A stretch of DNA of 64,000 bases from Polaribacter sejongensis (GTDB lineage Bacteria; Bacteroidota; Bacteroidia; Flavobacteriales; Flavobacteriaceae): NCBI RefSeq assembly GCF_038024065.1, contig NZ_CP150667.1, positions 186,001-250,000 of the forward strand, read 5' to 3'. A program made the translations under genes and the position numbers. The first letter of the stretch is position 1. Every line of letters starts with the position of its first letter. Shown in pieces: positions 1-9,562 of the stretch. The notes beneath the pieces were generated by a model that had not been told where the DNA came from, searched no databases, and worked only from the letters and a program-made list of their open reading frames with translations.

Positions 1-1
1 C

Positions 2-1693
2 CCTTTTTATACAGAAGTAAAAGCGTCAGATCATTTTGCAGGTTTGCCTGTAATCATGGAGTTCTATAATAAAACAACAGGTTTATGGCCAGAATCTCCA
101 GGGTATGCTTCTAGCATGATTCCTTTGGTATTAGAAATGGGCGTAAAGTTATATAAATCTGGTGTAAATACTTTGGCAGGTAACCCTATTATAACCAAGG
201 CTGCTTTGGCAAATTTAGGATGGTTAGATGCTCGTGGTAATTTAGTGGTTTTTGGTGATATGCGTGGTGGACCCGCTAATATTTCTTCTTTCGAATCGCT
301 ATTAACGTATGCAACCTGGGAAGGAGATATAGAAACTGCTGAAAAAATGGCCACTGTAATCCGTAAAAATATTGCATCAGGTCAGTATGATAGAAATGCT
401 TCAGACTGGCAAAGCATTATTTTTAATCAACCTTTGTTGGGTTCTGGTAGTGATTTACCGTTTCATAAAGCCGCTTATTCTCCGTTTCATAAACACATTA
501 TTATGAAAAATGGAAACGATGAAAATAATGGATTGATGTTTACTTTATATGGAGGGAAACACAAGTCTCATTTAACTAAAAACGGACTAGCAATGCAGTT
601 TTACGGACAAGGATGGGCAATGGCACCAGATGCTTCTGCTTACGAATCTTATTGGTCTAAAGATGCAGGTTATCATAGGGGCATTATGGGATCAAATACC
701 ATTGTACCAGGTTATAGTAGCGGAGATATTGTTGTAAATGCAATGGATCCATTTGTAGATACTACTTCTGGGTTGTATAATACTTCAGAAACTTCAGAAA
801 ATGTTTCTTTTACTGATGTTTCTGCTGATGAAAAACGTCGTTTGGTAGCCATGGTTCGTACTTCTAAAACTACAGGTTATTATGTAGACGTTTTTAGGTC
901 AGATCAATTAGATAACGATTATATACATCACAATTTAGGGAATTCTATGGATTTAAAAAATGATGTGAATAAAACATTGAGTTTAAAAAATGTAAATGAT
1001 TTAGGAACAAAGTATGATAAAAATTATGCTTTTTTCAAAAATCAGAAAAAGATAAAATACGCAGATGATTTTAATGCAACTTGGACTACAACAGCGGTTT
1101 CACCAGCATTAATTACAAACATGTGGATGATGGGGCAAAATAACCGAGATTTGTATGTAGTTGATGCACCACCAACCACATTACGAAGCGATATTACACC
1201 AGGTCAAGTCAATAAAAGTCCAGAAAGTACGCCTACTTTAATTGTAAGACAAAATGATATCAATGGAAAAAAACATCCGTTTGTAGCTGTTTTTGAAACG
1301 TATGAAACTGGTGATAAATCCATCAAAAATATATCGAAATTAAAAACGTCAGAAAATTTTATAAGTCTTTTAGTTACTTCAAAAAATAGCAAACAATATA
1401 TATGTAACGCTATTGATGATGTCTTTTATAAAGTTGATAAGAATATAATTTTTAAAGGGATTTTTGGAATTGCTTCTGAGAAAAACGGAGAATTTGAATA
1501 CTTGTATTTAGGAAAAGGGAAAAGTTTACAAAAAGACGATTTTAAAATAGCAGCCGTAAAAGAAGCTGTTTCAGCAGAGTTAAAATACAAAAATGGTAAA
1601 TATTACTATTCATCAGATAAACCTGTTTTAATTCAGCTTAAAAAAGGAAAATTAAAAGAATACCCAGCAGGTTATAATGTTGAAATAAAATAA
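2..1693 (+). CDS. Heparinase II/III-like protein, 5' end missing (putative polysaccharide lyase)
   Basis: The reading frame is open from the left edge, so the N-terminus lies outside the window; the first ATG-like codons inside are not a real start. The visible part matches the end of an alpha/alpha-toroid (LWPESPGY near base 82) followed by the C-terminal beta-sandwich of the heparinase II/III superfamily, which eliminates uronic-acid glycosidic bonds in the periplasm. It is clearly paralogous to the next gene and to the gene at 30.5 kb. Both paralogs read HANG and PAHNT at two conserved places. This protein keeps the first His (SHLTKNG, base 569) but has GSNT instead of AHNT (base 692), so a His conserved in its paralogs is replaced by Ser. 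It may be a lyase of altered specificity or a non-catalytic relative. Only 5 bases separate it from the next gene, so they are co-transcribed. Confidence 0.8.
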   Translation, partial: PFYTEVKASDHFAGLPVIMEFYNKTTGLWPESPGYASSMIPLVLEMGVKLYKSGVNTLAGNPIITKAALANLGWLDARGNLVVFGDMRGGPANISSFESLLTYATWEGDIETAEKMATVIRKNIASGQYDRNASDWQSIIFNQPLLGSGSDLPFHKAAYSPFHKHIIMKNGNDENNGLMFTLYGGKHKSHLTKNGLAMQFYGQGWAMAPDASAYESYWSKDAGYHRGIMGSNTIVPGYSSGDIVVNAMDPFVDTTSGLYNTSETSENVSFTDVSADEKRRLVAMVRTSKTTGYYVDVFRSDQLDNDYIHHNLGNSMDLKNDVNKTLSLKNVNDLGTKYDKNYAFFKNQKKIKYADDFNATWTTTAVSPALITNMWMMGQNNRDLYVVDAPPTTLRSDITPGQVNKSPESTPTLIVRQNDINGKKHPFVAVFETYETGDKSIKNISKLKTSENFISLLVTSKNSKQYICNAIDDVFYKVDKNIIFKGIFGIASEKNGEFEYLYLGKGKSLQKDDFKIAAVKEAVSAELKYKNGKYYYSSDKPVLIQLKKGKLKEYPAGYNVEIK

Positions 1694-1698
1694 TTAAT

Positions 1699-4500
1699 AT
1701 GAAAAAATATTTTTCAAAATTTTATATTTCGTTTATTTTTTTGATGTTGTCATTTACTGTTTTTGGGCAAGTAGAAAAACACCCTAGAATTTATACCAAT
1801 AACGAATCTAAAGAAGCATTTATTAAAACGTTAGAAAGTGTTTCTTGGAAGAAAAGTTTAGTAGAAAAGAAAAAGAAAAATCTTGAAAAATATCTTAAAT
1901 ATGTAGAAAAAGATCCAAATTGGTTAGTTTCAAGATTACAAATGAACTGGAATACCAAGCATAAAAAAGTCTTTTTAAAAGGAGGCGATTTTGCGTATTC
2001 TAAAGATGCTGCTCCGGTAGCAACTGTTAGATTTGCAGGTTCTAGAGATTGGGCTACAGATTATAAACGACCAAAAATAGAAAATATAGAACCTTATTCT
2101 GATGATAAAAGAGGACTTTTTTGGGAACATAAGAAAAGAAGTAAAAAAGAATGGATTCATCCTTCTAAAGCGGGGACAGGAATAGAGAAACTGAACGAAC
2201 AAATAATGTCTTTAGTAGAAGATGCTGCTTTTTTGTATTGGTTAACTGGTGATGAAAAATATGCAAAATTTGCAGCACCTGTGTATTCTAAATACATAAA
2301 CGGAATGTATTATAGAGAAGCTCCGGTTGATTTAGAAAAATCGAATCAACAATATATTTCGGGTTTGGCTACATTTGAAGTTATACATGAAGGCATTGTA
2401 GTTTCCTTAGTAACTACTTATGATTTTTTATACGATTATTTTAAAACCAATAAAACTAATTTAGACACAAGTGTTGCGGTGTTTCAGAAATGGGGAGATC
2501 AAATTATAAAAAACGGAATTCCGGATAATAATTGGAACTTATTTCAAGCACGTTTTTTAACGTATATAGGTTTGGTTTTAGAAAATAATGCTACCTACAA
2601 AAATGGAAAAGGAAGTGAATATTATTTAGAGCATACTTTTGATACCTCAACAGATAGACAATTATCTATAAAAGAATCTTTATTAGTTTACGATCATAAA
2701 AATGGTATTTGGCCAGAATCTCCATCATATTCTGTACACGTAATTACCACACTTTTACGCATTTTTACTCTTTTAGATCATGCTACAAATAAAGACGAAT
2801 TTTTAAATTATCCGATAGTTGAAAAAGCGGCTTTGGCATCATTTCAATACTTATTTCCAAACGGATATACAATAGGTTTTGGAGATGCAAATCATAAAAT
2901 ATTGCCGCCAGAAAATTTTGAACTTCTAATTTCTAATTATCAAAAATATGATAAAACAACAAAAGAAACTTTAATCTCTGACATCCTTTCTAAAATGATT
3001 TCTGATGATTTATATACACGAAAAGCAGATGACTTCTTTCAACTTTTCTTTTATGCTGACATATTAAAATCGAATAAAAAACAAAATTTATCAAGTATTA
3101 AAAATCTTACATCTCAAACATTTTATGCTTCAAACGTAAGTATGTTTAACCAAAGAATGGGAGATAAAGAAAATGCAGTAATGGTTTCTACGGTTGGTTC
3201 TTTTGGTAATCATGCACATGCAAATGGTCTTTCTATAGAGCTTTTTGCAAATAATTATGCACTTGGGCCAGATATGGGAAAAGGATCTAGTTATTGGCAT
3301 AGTGATTTTAAAGAATTCTATTCTAAGTTTCCGGCACACAATACGGTTGTTGTAGATGGAAAATCAGACTATGGCGCTATGCGTTCTTACAATCCTTTTA
3401 GATTAGACAATGCATATCCTAATTCTGGCGAAAAACCAGCTTTTGATAAAGTTACATTTTCTAAAGTATCCTTTTTTGAACCAGCAACAGTTTCCGACCA
3501 ACAACGTTTTACAGCTATTGTAAAATCGAACTCAGCAAAGAGTTATATTATTGATGTTTTTAGATCTAAAAAGCAGCAAGAAGGAACACAAAAGCATGAG
3601 TATATTTATCATAATTTAGGTCAATCTTTAGATATTTATGATGATAAAGAACATCCATTAAAACTATCTGTAACTGATGATTTAAGCGCTGAAAAAGGAG
3701 ATCTAAAAGGGTATGATTATTTTACAGATAAACTTAAAACACAATCATCAAAAGATATTACGGCATTGTTTACTTTAAAAAGTGAAAATAAGCCAGATAA
3801 TTTAATGAAATTATGGGTTAAAGGCGCAGAAAACCAAACGATATACAGCGTTAAATCACCAAAATCTAATGCAATTAGTAAAGGAACTGCTCCTAAAGAA
3901 GTTTTAAAAAAACAACTTCCAACCTTAATTTTAAAAAGAGAATATGCTTCTTGGAAAAATCCATTTGCGTTGGTCTTTAATCCTTTTATAAAAGGAGAAG
4001 AAAACCCTATTAAGAATGTTTCTTATGCTTCCATAGAGAAATATCCAAATTCTCAAATTATAAATGTTTTATTAAATAATAATCTTACCAAGGATAGAAT
4101 TGTATTAAATGCATCAGAAAATGATGTAACAGTAGAAAAATCATTTTACCAAAAAGGATTGGTTTCTATTACACGTCAATTAGATGAAGAATTAGATTTT
4201 CTCTTTCTTTCTGGAATGTATAAATATGAAAATTTTGGATGGAATATCATATCCTCAGGTAATCCTTTTACGTTTTCAATAGAAAAAATAAAAAGAGGTT
4301 TTAGGTTTCAAACAGATGAACCAATCACTATAAATATGCCTGTTTTAAAAAGTGAAAAATCGGCAACTTTAAAACTTTATGAAAACGGAAAAATTGTAGC
4401 GAGTAGAAAAGGAACAACTAATAGGAATAATGCAAATCAGCTTATATTTAAAATCGCAAAAGGGTATGATAAAGCAGAAATTATATTTGATAAAAAATAA
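1699..4500 (+). CDS. Heparinase II/III family protein (putative polysaccharide lyase)
   Basis: 933 residues with an N-terminal signal peptide (hydrophobic to about residue 23, FGQ). An all-helical toroid spans roughly residues 30-420, with NNWNLFQAR and WPESPSYS, the latter at the place where the family Tyr usually sits. A beta-sandwich follows with GNHAHANG (about residue 505) and PAHNTVVVDG (about 545), the two His-bearing motifs typical of heparinase II/III proteins. The family cleaves uronic-acid polysaccharides by beta-elimination. It is full length and aligns end to end with the 916-residue paralog at 30.5 kb and with the truncated gene before it. The exact PL family and substrate cannot be set from sequence alone. 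It is the second visible gene of an operon that runs to 7756. Confidence 0.85.
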   Translation: MKKYFSKFYISFIFLMLSFTVFGQVEKHPRIYTNNESKEAFIKTLESVSWKKSLVEKKKKNLEKYLKYVEKDPNWLVSRLQMNWNTKHKKVFLKGGDFAYSKDAAPVATVRFAGSRDWATDYKRPKIENIEPYSDDKRGLFWEHKKRSKKEWIHPSKAGTGIEKLNEQIMSLVEDAAFLYWLTGDEKYAKFAAPVYSKYINGMYYREAPVDLEKSNQQYISGLATFEVIHEGIVVSLVTTYDFLYDYFKTNKTNLDTSVAVFQKWGDQIIKNGIPDNNWNLFQARFLTYIGLVLENNATYKNGKGSEYYLEHTFDTSTDRQLSIKESLLVYDHKNGIWPESPSYSVHVITTLLRIFTLLDHATNKDEFLNYPIVEKAALASFQYLFPNGYTIGFGDANHKILPPENFELLISNYQKYDKTTKETLISDILSKMISDDLYTRKADDFFQLFFYADILKSNKKQNLSSIKNLTSQTFYASNVSMFNQRMGDKENAVMVSTVGSFGNHAHANGLSIELFANNYALGPDMGKGSSYWHSDFKEFYSKFPAHNTVVVDGKSDYGAMRSYNPFRLDNAYPNSGEKPAFDKVTFSKVSFFEPATVSDQQRFTAIVKSNSAKSYIIDVFRSKKQQEGTQKHEYIYHNLGQSLDIYDDKEHPLKLSVTDDLSAEKGDLKGYDYFTDKLKTQSSKDITALFTLKSENKPDNLMKLWVKGAENQTIYSVKSPKSNAISKGTAPKEVLKKQLPTLILKREYASWKNPFALVFNPFIKGEENPIKNVSYASIEKYPNSQIINVLLNNNLTKDRIVLNASENDVTVEKSFYQKGLVSITRQLDEELDFLFLSGMYKYENFGWNIISSGNPFTFSIEKIKRGFRFQTDEPITINMPVLKSEKSATLKLYENGKIVASRKGTTNRNNANQLIFKIAKGYDKAEIIFDKK

Positions 4501-4513
4501 ATACACATGTAAT

Positions 4514-5377
4514 ATGGAGTTTAGAAAAATTATTCTAACAATATTGGGGTTATTTATTTTTGCTTCTTCTTATAGTCAAGAAAAGCAAGAACGACTAACT
4601 AAAGATGTAATTTATAAAGTGGTTAATAAAGACTCTTTAATGCTTCGTCTTTATTTTCCAGATAATTTTAAAAAGCGAAAAAAATATCCAACCATCGTTT
4701 TCTTTTTTGGAGGCGGATGGAATGGTGGAAGTATTAGCCAGTTTGAAGATCAATCAAAATATTTTGCATCTAGAGGTATGGTTTCTGTGGTTGTAGATTA
4801 TCGAGTTAAAAATAGACAAAATACAACACCTTTTGAGTCTGTAAAAGATGCTAAATCTGCAATGCGATATTTAAAAATTCATGCAAAAGAATTTGGAATT
4901 AATACTAAAAAAATGGTTGCATCAGGAGGTTCTGCTGGTGGTCATTTAGCTGCGGCAACATCTTTACTTTCTGGTTTAAATGAAATTACAGATGATGTAT
5001 CGGTAAGTTCTAAAGCAAGTGCGTTGGTTTTGTTTAACCCCGTAATTGATAATAGTAAAGAAGGGTATGGGTACAAGCGTGTTGGAGAACGGTATTTAGA
5101 AATTTCGCCAATGCATAATATCACAAAAGGAGCACCACCAACTTTATTTTTATTAGGTAGTAAAGACAAACATATTCCGGTTTCTACAGCCTATTTATAT
5201 AAAGAAAAAATGGAAAAAGTTAATAGAAGATGTGATGTAAAAATTTATGAAGGACAAGAACATGGTTTTTTTAATCAATGGAAAAAAGAAGGTCCAAAAT
5301 ACTTTAAAATAACATTGCTTGAAACCGATTTGTTTTTACAATCTTTAGGCTATTTAAAAGGGAAAGCAACACTTTAA
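4514..5377 (+). CDS. Alpha/beta-hydrolase esterase, probable polysaccharide deacetylase
   Basis: 288 residues from ATG 4514. A longer frame opens upstream at 4430 inside the previous gene, but the signal peptide (MEFRKIILTILGLFIF...SYSQ) starts at 4514, so that start is chosen. The oxyanion loop GGGW, the nucleophile elbow GGSAGGH (Ser140), an acid in GSKDKH and a His in GQEHGF make a complete Ser-Asp-His triad of the BD-FAE / acetyl-xylan-esterase-like hydrolases. It probably removes O-acetyl (or other acyl) groups in the periplasm so that the neighbouring lyases and glycosidases can act. It sits 13 bases after the heparinase gene and 15 before the beta-helix gene, in one operon. Confidence 0.82.
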   Translation: MEFRKIILTILGLFIFASSYSQEKQERLTKDVIYKVVNKDSLMLRLYFPDNFKKRKKYPTIVFFFGGGWNGGSISQFEDQSKYFASRGMVSVVVDYRVKNRQNTTPFESVKDAKSAMRYLKIHAKEFGINTKKMVASGGSAGGHLAAATSLLSGLNEITDDVSVSSKASALVLFNPVIDNSKEGYGYKRVGERYLEISPMHNITKGAPPTLFLLGSKDKHIPVSTAYLYKEKMEKVNRRCDVKIYEGQEHGFFNQWKKEGPKYFKITLLETDLFLQSLGYLKGKATL

Positions 5378-5392
5378 AAGCATTTAATAAAT

Positions 5393-7756
5393 ATGAAAAA
5401 AAGTTCTATTTTAATAATTACATTGATAGTTTTATGCTGTTTTTCTTTTACTTCAACAGTTGAGGTTAAAGAAATATATGTTTCTAAAAATGTTGTAGAA
5501 AAAGCTGATGGAAGTAAAGAAAATCCATTTTCTAGTCTAGAATATGCAGTAAAAAAGGCATCAGAATTAAAACAAAAAAATAAAAATATTTCTATTGAAA
5601 TAAAAATAGGTTCTGGAGATTATTACTTAAAAAAAGCGATAGAAATTACTCCGAAATTAAGCGGATTAACGATTACAGGAAATACTTCTGATGTTACTTT
5701 AAAAGGATCTGTTCCGTTAAACTTAGATTGGAGTAAATTGAATGATACTATTTTTGTAGCCGATGTTAAAGAAGGATTAGATTTTGATCAATTAGTCATC
5801 AATAATAAACCACAAATTTTAGCACGTTACCCTAATTATGATGAAACTGCTCATTATTGGCAAGGTTTTGCAGCAGATGCTATTTCTAAAGAAAGAATTG
5901 CCACATGGAAAAATCCTAAAGGAGCTTATTTTAATGCTTTACATGGTGGTAAATGGGGCGGTTTTCATTATGTAATAACAGGTGTTAACGAAGACGGAAC
6001 TGCAATTTTAAAAGGAGGTCAACAAAATAACAGAGGGTCTAAACCACACGAAGAATACCGAATGGTGGAGAATGTTTTGGAAGAGTTAGATAGTGCTGGA
6101 GAATGGTTTTTAGACAAAAAAAAGAACAAATTGTATTATTGGCCTTTAGCAAACACCAATTTAAAAACGGCAAAAGTAGAGGTTTCTGTGCTTAAAGATT
6201 TAATTCAGGTTGTGGGTACTTTAGAAAATCCTGTAAAAAATATTACTATTTCTAACATTTCTTTCCAGAATACGCAACGTACTTTTATGGAAGAATTTGA
6301 ACCTTTATTACGAAGCGATTGGACAATCTATAGAGGAGCTGTTCTGTTTTTTGAAGGAACAGAAAACTGTAAAGTAGAAGATAATGAATTTACCAATCTT
6401 GGCGGAAACGTTATTATGGCTAGCAAATACAATAAGGGATTGCAAATTACAGGAAATCACATTCACGATGCTGGCGCAAGTGCTATTTCTTTTATAGGTG
6501 ATGCTTCTGCAGTGCGTTCTCCATCATTTAATTACGGACAATATATTGATGCAAATAAATTAGATACCGTTGCCGGACCTAAAAATGAATTGTATCCACG
6601 AGAATGTTTGGTAGAAAATAATTTAATTCATAGAATTGGTCGTGTAGAAAAACAAACAGCAGGTGTACAGATTTCTATGGCAATGGATATTACCGTACGT
6701 CATAACAGTATTTATGATGTGCCAAGAGCAGGGATTAATATTGGAGATGGAACTTGGGGAGGTCATATTTTAGAATTTAACGATGTTTTTAATACAGTTT
6801 TAGAAACCAGTGATCATGGTTCTTTTAATTCTTGGGGAAGAGATCGTTTTTGGTTACCAAAACGTAATGTGATGGACAGTTTAACGATGGGAATTCCGGA
6901 TATGTATACATGGGATGCTGTTAAAACTACCATTATTAGAAACAATCGTTTTCGTTGTGACCATGGTTGGGATATTGATTTAGATGATGGTTCTTCTAAC
7001 TATCATATTTATAATAATTTACTGCTAAATAGCGGATTGAAACTGCGAGAAGGCTTTAATCGCGTAGCAGAAAACAACATTATGGTTAATAATTCTTTGC
7101 ATCCGCATGTTTGGTTTGCCAATAGTCAAGATGTTTTTAAACATAATATTGTTGCAGATACGTACCAAGATGTTGGCTTGTTAGGATGGGGAAAAGAATT
7201 AGATTATAATTTATTTCCGAATGAAGAATCGATGATGAAATCTCAAATTTATAATAGAGATATGCATAGTACTTATGGAGATCCGATGTTTAAAAACCCG
7301 TCTGAATTAGATTTTACGGTTTCAGAAAATTCACCAGCATTAAAAATAGGTTTTAAGAATTTTTCTATGGATGAATTCGGAGTTCAAAAAGAAAGTTTAA
7401 AAAAGATTGCTAAAACTCCAGAAGTTCCTGTGATTAAAGATTTATCAGAAAACAAAAGTAGTCCAGTTGTAGCTTGGTTACGTAACAATATTAAAAGTGT
7501 AGATTCAGAACAAGAACAGTCTGCTTACGGATTGAATTCTGCAGAAGGAGTAATTATTTTAAGAATATGGAAACCGAGTCCAGCAGTACAAAATAACGGA
7601 ATTAAAAAAGGAGATGTAATTTTAAAAGCAGGTGGAAAAAAAGTAAAAAATATTCAGGATTTTTTCAAAATAAATGTAGAAAATAAAACAGATATGTTAG
7701 ATCTTGTGGTGATGAGAAATCAAGCTGAAAAAGAAATTAGAATTAGGGTAAAATAA
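5393..7756 (+). CDS. Right-handed beta-helix protein with C-terminal PDZ domain, GH141-like
   Basis: 787 residues with signal peptide. Residues about 25-660 form a right-handed parallel beta-helix. It opens with a YVSKN...GSKENPFSSLEYAV start, carries QILARYPNYDE and EWFLDKKKNKLYYWP motifs, and then has many short turns with N-H-I-H-D type repeats. These features resemble GH141 proteins (family activities known: alpha-L-fucosidase and xylanase). From about residue 705 a PDZ-like fold follows (SAYGLNSAEGV, GIKKGDVILKAGGKKV), as seen in periplasmic peptide-binding modules. Assignment to GH141 is by recognition of motifs and is moderately certain; the beta-helix and PDZ calls are firm. It is the last gene of the left operon, and no strong hairpin terminator follows it. 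Confidence 0.72.
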   Translation: MKKSSILIITLIVLCCFSFTSTVEVKEIYVSKNVVEKADGSKENPFSSLEYAVKKASELKQKNKNISIEIKIGSGDYYLKKAIEITPKLSGLTITGNTSDVTLKGSVPLNLDWSKLNDTIFVADVKEGLDFDQLVINNKPQILARYPNYDETAHYWQGFAADAISKERIATWKNPKGAYFNALHGGKWGGFHYVITGVNEDGTAILKGGQQNNRGSKPHEEYRMVENVLEELDSAGEWFLDKKKNKLYYWPLANTNLKTAKVEVSVLKDLIQVVGTLENPVKNITISNISFQNTQRTFMEEFEPLLRSDWTIYRGAVLFFEGTENCKVEDNEFTNLGGNVIMASKYNKGLQITGNHIHDAGASAISFIGDASAVRSPSFNYGQYIDANKLDTVAGPKNELYPRECLVENNLIHRIGRVEKQTAGVQISMAMDITVRHNSIYDVPRAGINIGDGTWGGHILEFNDVFNTVLETSDHGSFNSWGRDRFWLPKRNVMDSLTMGIPDMYTWDAVKTTIIRNNRFRCDHGWDIDLDDGSSNYHIYNNLLLNSGLKLREGFNRVAENNIMVNNSLHPHVWFANSQDVFKHNIVADTYQDVGLLGWGKELDYNLFPNEESMMKSQIYNRDMHSTYGDPMFKNPSELDFTVSENSPALKIGFKNFSMDEFGVQKESLKKIAKTPEVPVIKDLSENKSSPVVAWLRNNIKSVDSEQEQSAYGLNSAEGVIILRIWKPSPAVQNNGIKKGDVILKAGGKKVKNIQDFFKINVENKTDMLDLVVMRNQAEKEIRIRVK

Positions 7757-7888
7757 GATAGCATTAGAATTTTTTTGATATCATTTTAAAAGGTTAGAAG
7801 AAGTAGTTAAAGTAGTTATAGATTACAGTTTTATTAGTTTTAAAACCATCAATTAATGATTTTTAAGCTAATAAATGCAAGTTATAAG

Positions 7889-7950
7889 CCATAATTTATA
7901 GAAGATGAACCATTATTTAAAGAGAATAAAAGTTAAAATGAATAACATTG
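7889..7950 (+). promoter_or_regulatory. Candidate operator (21-bp direct repeat) plus -7 box, copy 1
   Basis: Left arm CCATAATTTA (7889-7898) and right arm CCATTATTTA (7910-7919) are separated by an 11-bp middle ending in TGAA. The -7 box TAACATTG (7943-7950) begins exactly 24 bp after the right arm, and the GH29 start lies 107 bp further on. The rest of the 300-bp gap (7757-8057) shows no gene. Assignment as a binding site of the sensor at 60-64 kb is inferred. Confidence 0.7.
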
Positions 7951-7985
7951 TAGCATCATGATAAATGAGTTATAATATTATTTTT
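7941..7985 (+). other. Inverted repeat overlapping the -7 box, followed by T-run (copy 1, degenerate)
   Basis: AATAACATT (7941-7949) can pair with AATATTATT (7974-7982) with one mismatch, followed by a short T-run. The left arm contains the -7 box. Better copies occur at 9473 and 10674. Confidence 0.4.
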
Positions 7986-8057
7986 AATGTATAAATAAAA
8001 AGTAGCTATTTATTTATAATGATACAAAAATGAAAACCAAATTAAAACTGAATAAGA

Positions 8058-9419
8058 ATGTTTAAAAAATCATTATTAGTATTATTTGTTGCCATTTTCT
8101 GTTTAGGAAATGTAAACGCACAAAAAAAATCGAAAGTCAAGAAATTATCTGACGATGAAAGAATGGAGTGGTGGAGAGATTCTAAATTCGGAATGTTTAT
8201 TCACTGGGGAGCATACTCTATAATTGGTGGAGAAAGAGGAACTAAAATTGCTGGTGGTGGTGCAGAATGGGCAATGGACAAATTAGATTATACGATTGAT
8301 GATTATGAGAAATTTCCAGAAATGTTTAATCCAACTTTGTTTGATGCAGATGCTTGGGTAACAATGGCCAAAGATGCAGGTATGAAATATATTGTTCTTA
8401 CCTCTAAACATCACGAAGGTTTTGGTTTATGGGATTCTAAAGTGTCTGATTATGATGTAATGGATACGTCACCTTTTAAGCGTGATATTGTAAAAGAATT
8501 ATCTGAAGCTTGTAAAAAACAAGGCATTGTATTTTGTTTTTACTACTCAATTGTAGATTGGCATCATCCACAAGCACAAGGGAATTTATATCCAAATTAT
8601 AACATTTCTCAACATGATGATCCATCGGTTGTAAATCCAGAATTTCCGGAATATTATGAGAAATATATGAAGCCTCAAGTTGGTGAATTATTAAAAAATT
8701 ACGGAGATATTGGTGTTGTTTGGTTTGATGGTGATTGGATTTCTGATTACACAACAGAAATGGGAAAAGATTTGTACAAATACATTCGTGAGATTCAACC
8801 GAACACAATTGTCAATAATAGAGTTGATAAAGGAAGAACGGGAATGGACGGAATGAATAATCATCCAGGAGAATTTGCGGGAGACTTTGGTACACCTGAG
8901 CAAGAAATTCCTGATACTGGAATTGATACTGATTGGGAAGCTTGTATGACTATGAACGGAACGTGGGGTTACAAACCTTCGGATAATAAATGGAAAAGTA
9001 GTGAGGATTTAATTGAAAAATTAGTAGATATTGTATCTAAAGGAGGTAACTTCTTGTTGAATATTGGTCCTGATGGTTTTGGCCGTTTTCCAGCTGAAAG
9101 TATTAGACGTTTAAAAGCGATGGGAGAATGGACGAAGAAAAATGGTGAAGCTATTTACGGCGCAAAAGCGAGTCCTTATGAAAAACCAAAATGGGGACGT
9201 TATACTATTAAAGACAACATACTTTATGCACATGTTTTTGATTGGCCAAAAGATGGATTATTAAAACTGAACAAAGAAATTAAAGTTAAAAAAGCCACAG
9301 TTTTAACAGATGCTAAGACTAAATTAAGTTCAATAGCAACTTCTAGAGAAGTCCTGGTGGATGTACCAATGTTAGCTCCAGATGCTACTGTAACGGTAAT
9401 AAAAATAGAATTAAAATAA
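8058..9419 (+). CDS. GH29 alpha-L-fucosidase
   Basis: 453 residues, signal peptide to about residue 21 (NVNA). The catalytic TIM barrel is typical of GH29: EWWRDSKFGMFIHWGAYS, YIVLTSKHHEGFGLWDS, FYYSIVDWHHP, and WFDGDW with the nucleophile Asp at 224. NFLLNIGPDGFGRFP closes the barrel. A C-terminal beta-sandwich (about 370-453) contains YAHVFDWPKDG. The enzyme releases terminal alpha-L-fucose with retention of configuration, here presumably from an algal sulfated polysaccharide in the periplasm. It is a single-gene unit with its own operator/promoter. Its C-terminal domain and the region after its signal peptide are duplicated in the next gene. Confidence 0.95.
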   Translation: MFKKSLLVLFVAIFCLGNVNAQKKSKVKKLSDDERMEWWRDSKFGMFIHWGAYSIIGGERGTKIAGGGAEWAMDKLDYTIDDYEKFPEMFNPTLFDADAWVTMAKDAGMKYIVLTSKHHEGFGLWDSKVSDYDVMDTSPFKRDIVKELSEACKKQGIVFCFYYSIVDWHHPQAQGNLYPNYNISQHDDPSVVNPEFPEYYEKYMKPQVGELLKNYGDIGVVWFDGDWISDYTTEMGKDLYKYIREIQPNTIVNNRVDKGRTGMDGMNNHPGEFAGDFGTPEQEIPDTGIDTDWEACMTMNGTWGYKPSDNKWKSSEDLIEKLVDIVSKGGNFLLNIGPDGFGRFPAESIRRLKAMGEWTKKNGEAIYGAKASPYEKPKWGRYTIKDNILYAHVFDWPKDGLLKLNKEIKVKKATVLTDAKTKLSSIATSREVLVDVPMLAPDATVTVIKIELK

Positions 9420-9420
9420 G

Positions 9421-9482
9421 TTATAGTTTAGAGAAGTTGAATTATAATTTAGAATAAATTTTAATTAAAATGAATAACATTG
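9421..9482 (+). promoter_or_regulatory. Candidate operator plus -7 box, copy 2
   Basis: Arms TTATAGTTTA (9421-9430) and TTATAATTTA (9442-9451) lie 21 bp apart, with an 11-bp middle ending in TTGAA. The -7 box TAACATTG (9475-9482) starts 24 bp after the right arm. The gene start follows 80 bp later at 9563. Confidence 0.7.
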
Positions 9483-9520
9483 TATCAATCTTATAAATTG
9501 TCTGCAATGTTATTTTTTTT
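9473..9520 (+). other. Inverted repeat overlapping the -7 box, followed by T-run (copy 2)
   Basis: AATAACATTG (9473-9482) pairs perfectly over 10 bp with CAATGTTATT (9505-9514), with a 22-nt loop and a following T-run to 9520. A transcript reading in from GH29 would contain both arms and resemble a weak intrinsic terminator. A transcript starting at the overlapping -7 box would lack the left arm. Confidence 0.5.
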
Positions 9521-9562
9521 GTTTAAAAAAGACATAAAATAAAATCTATTAAATTATATAAA

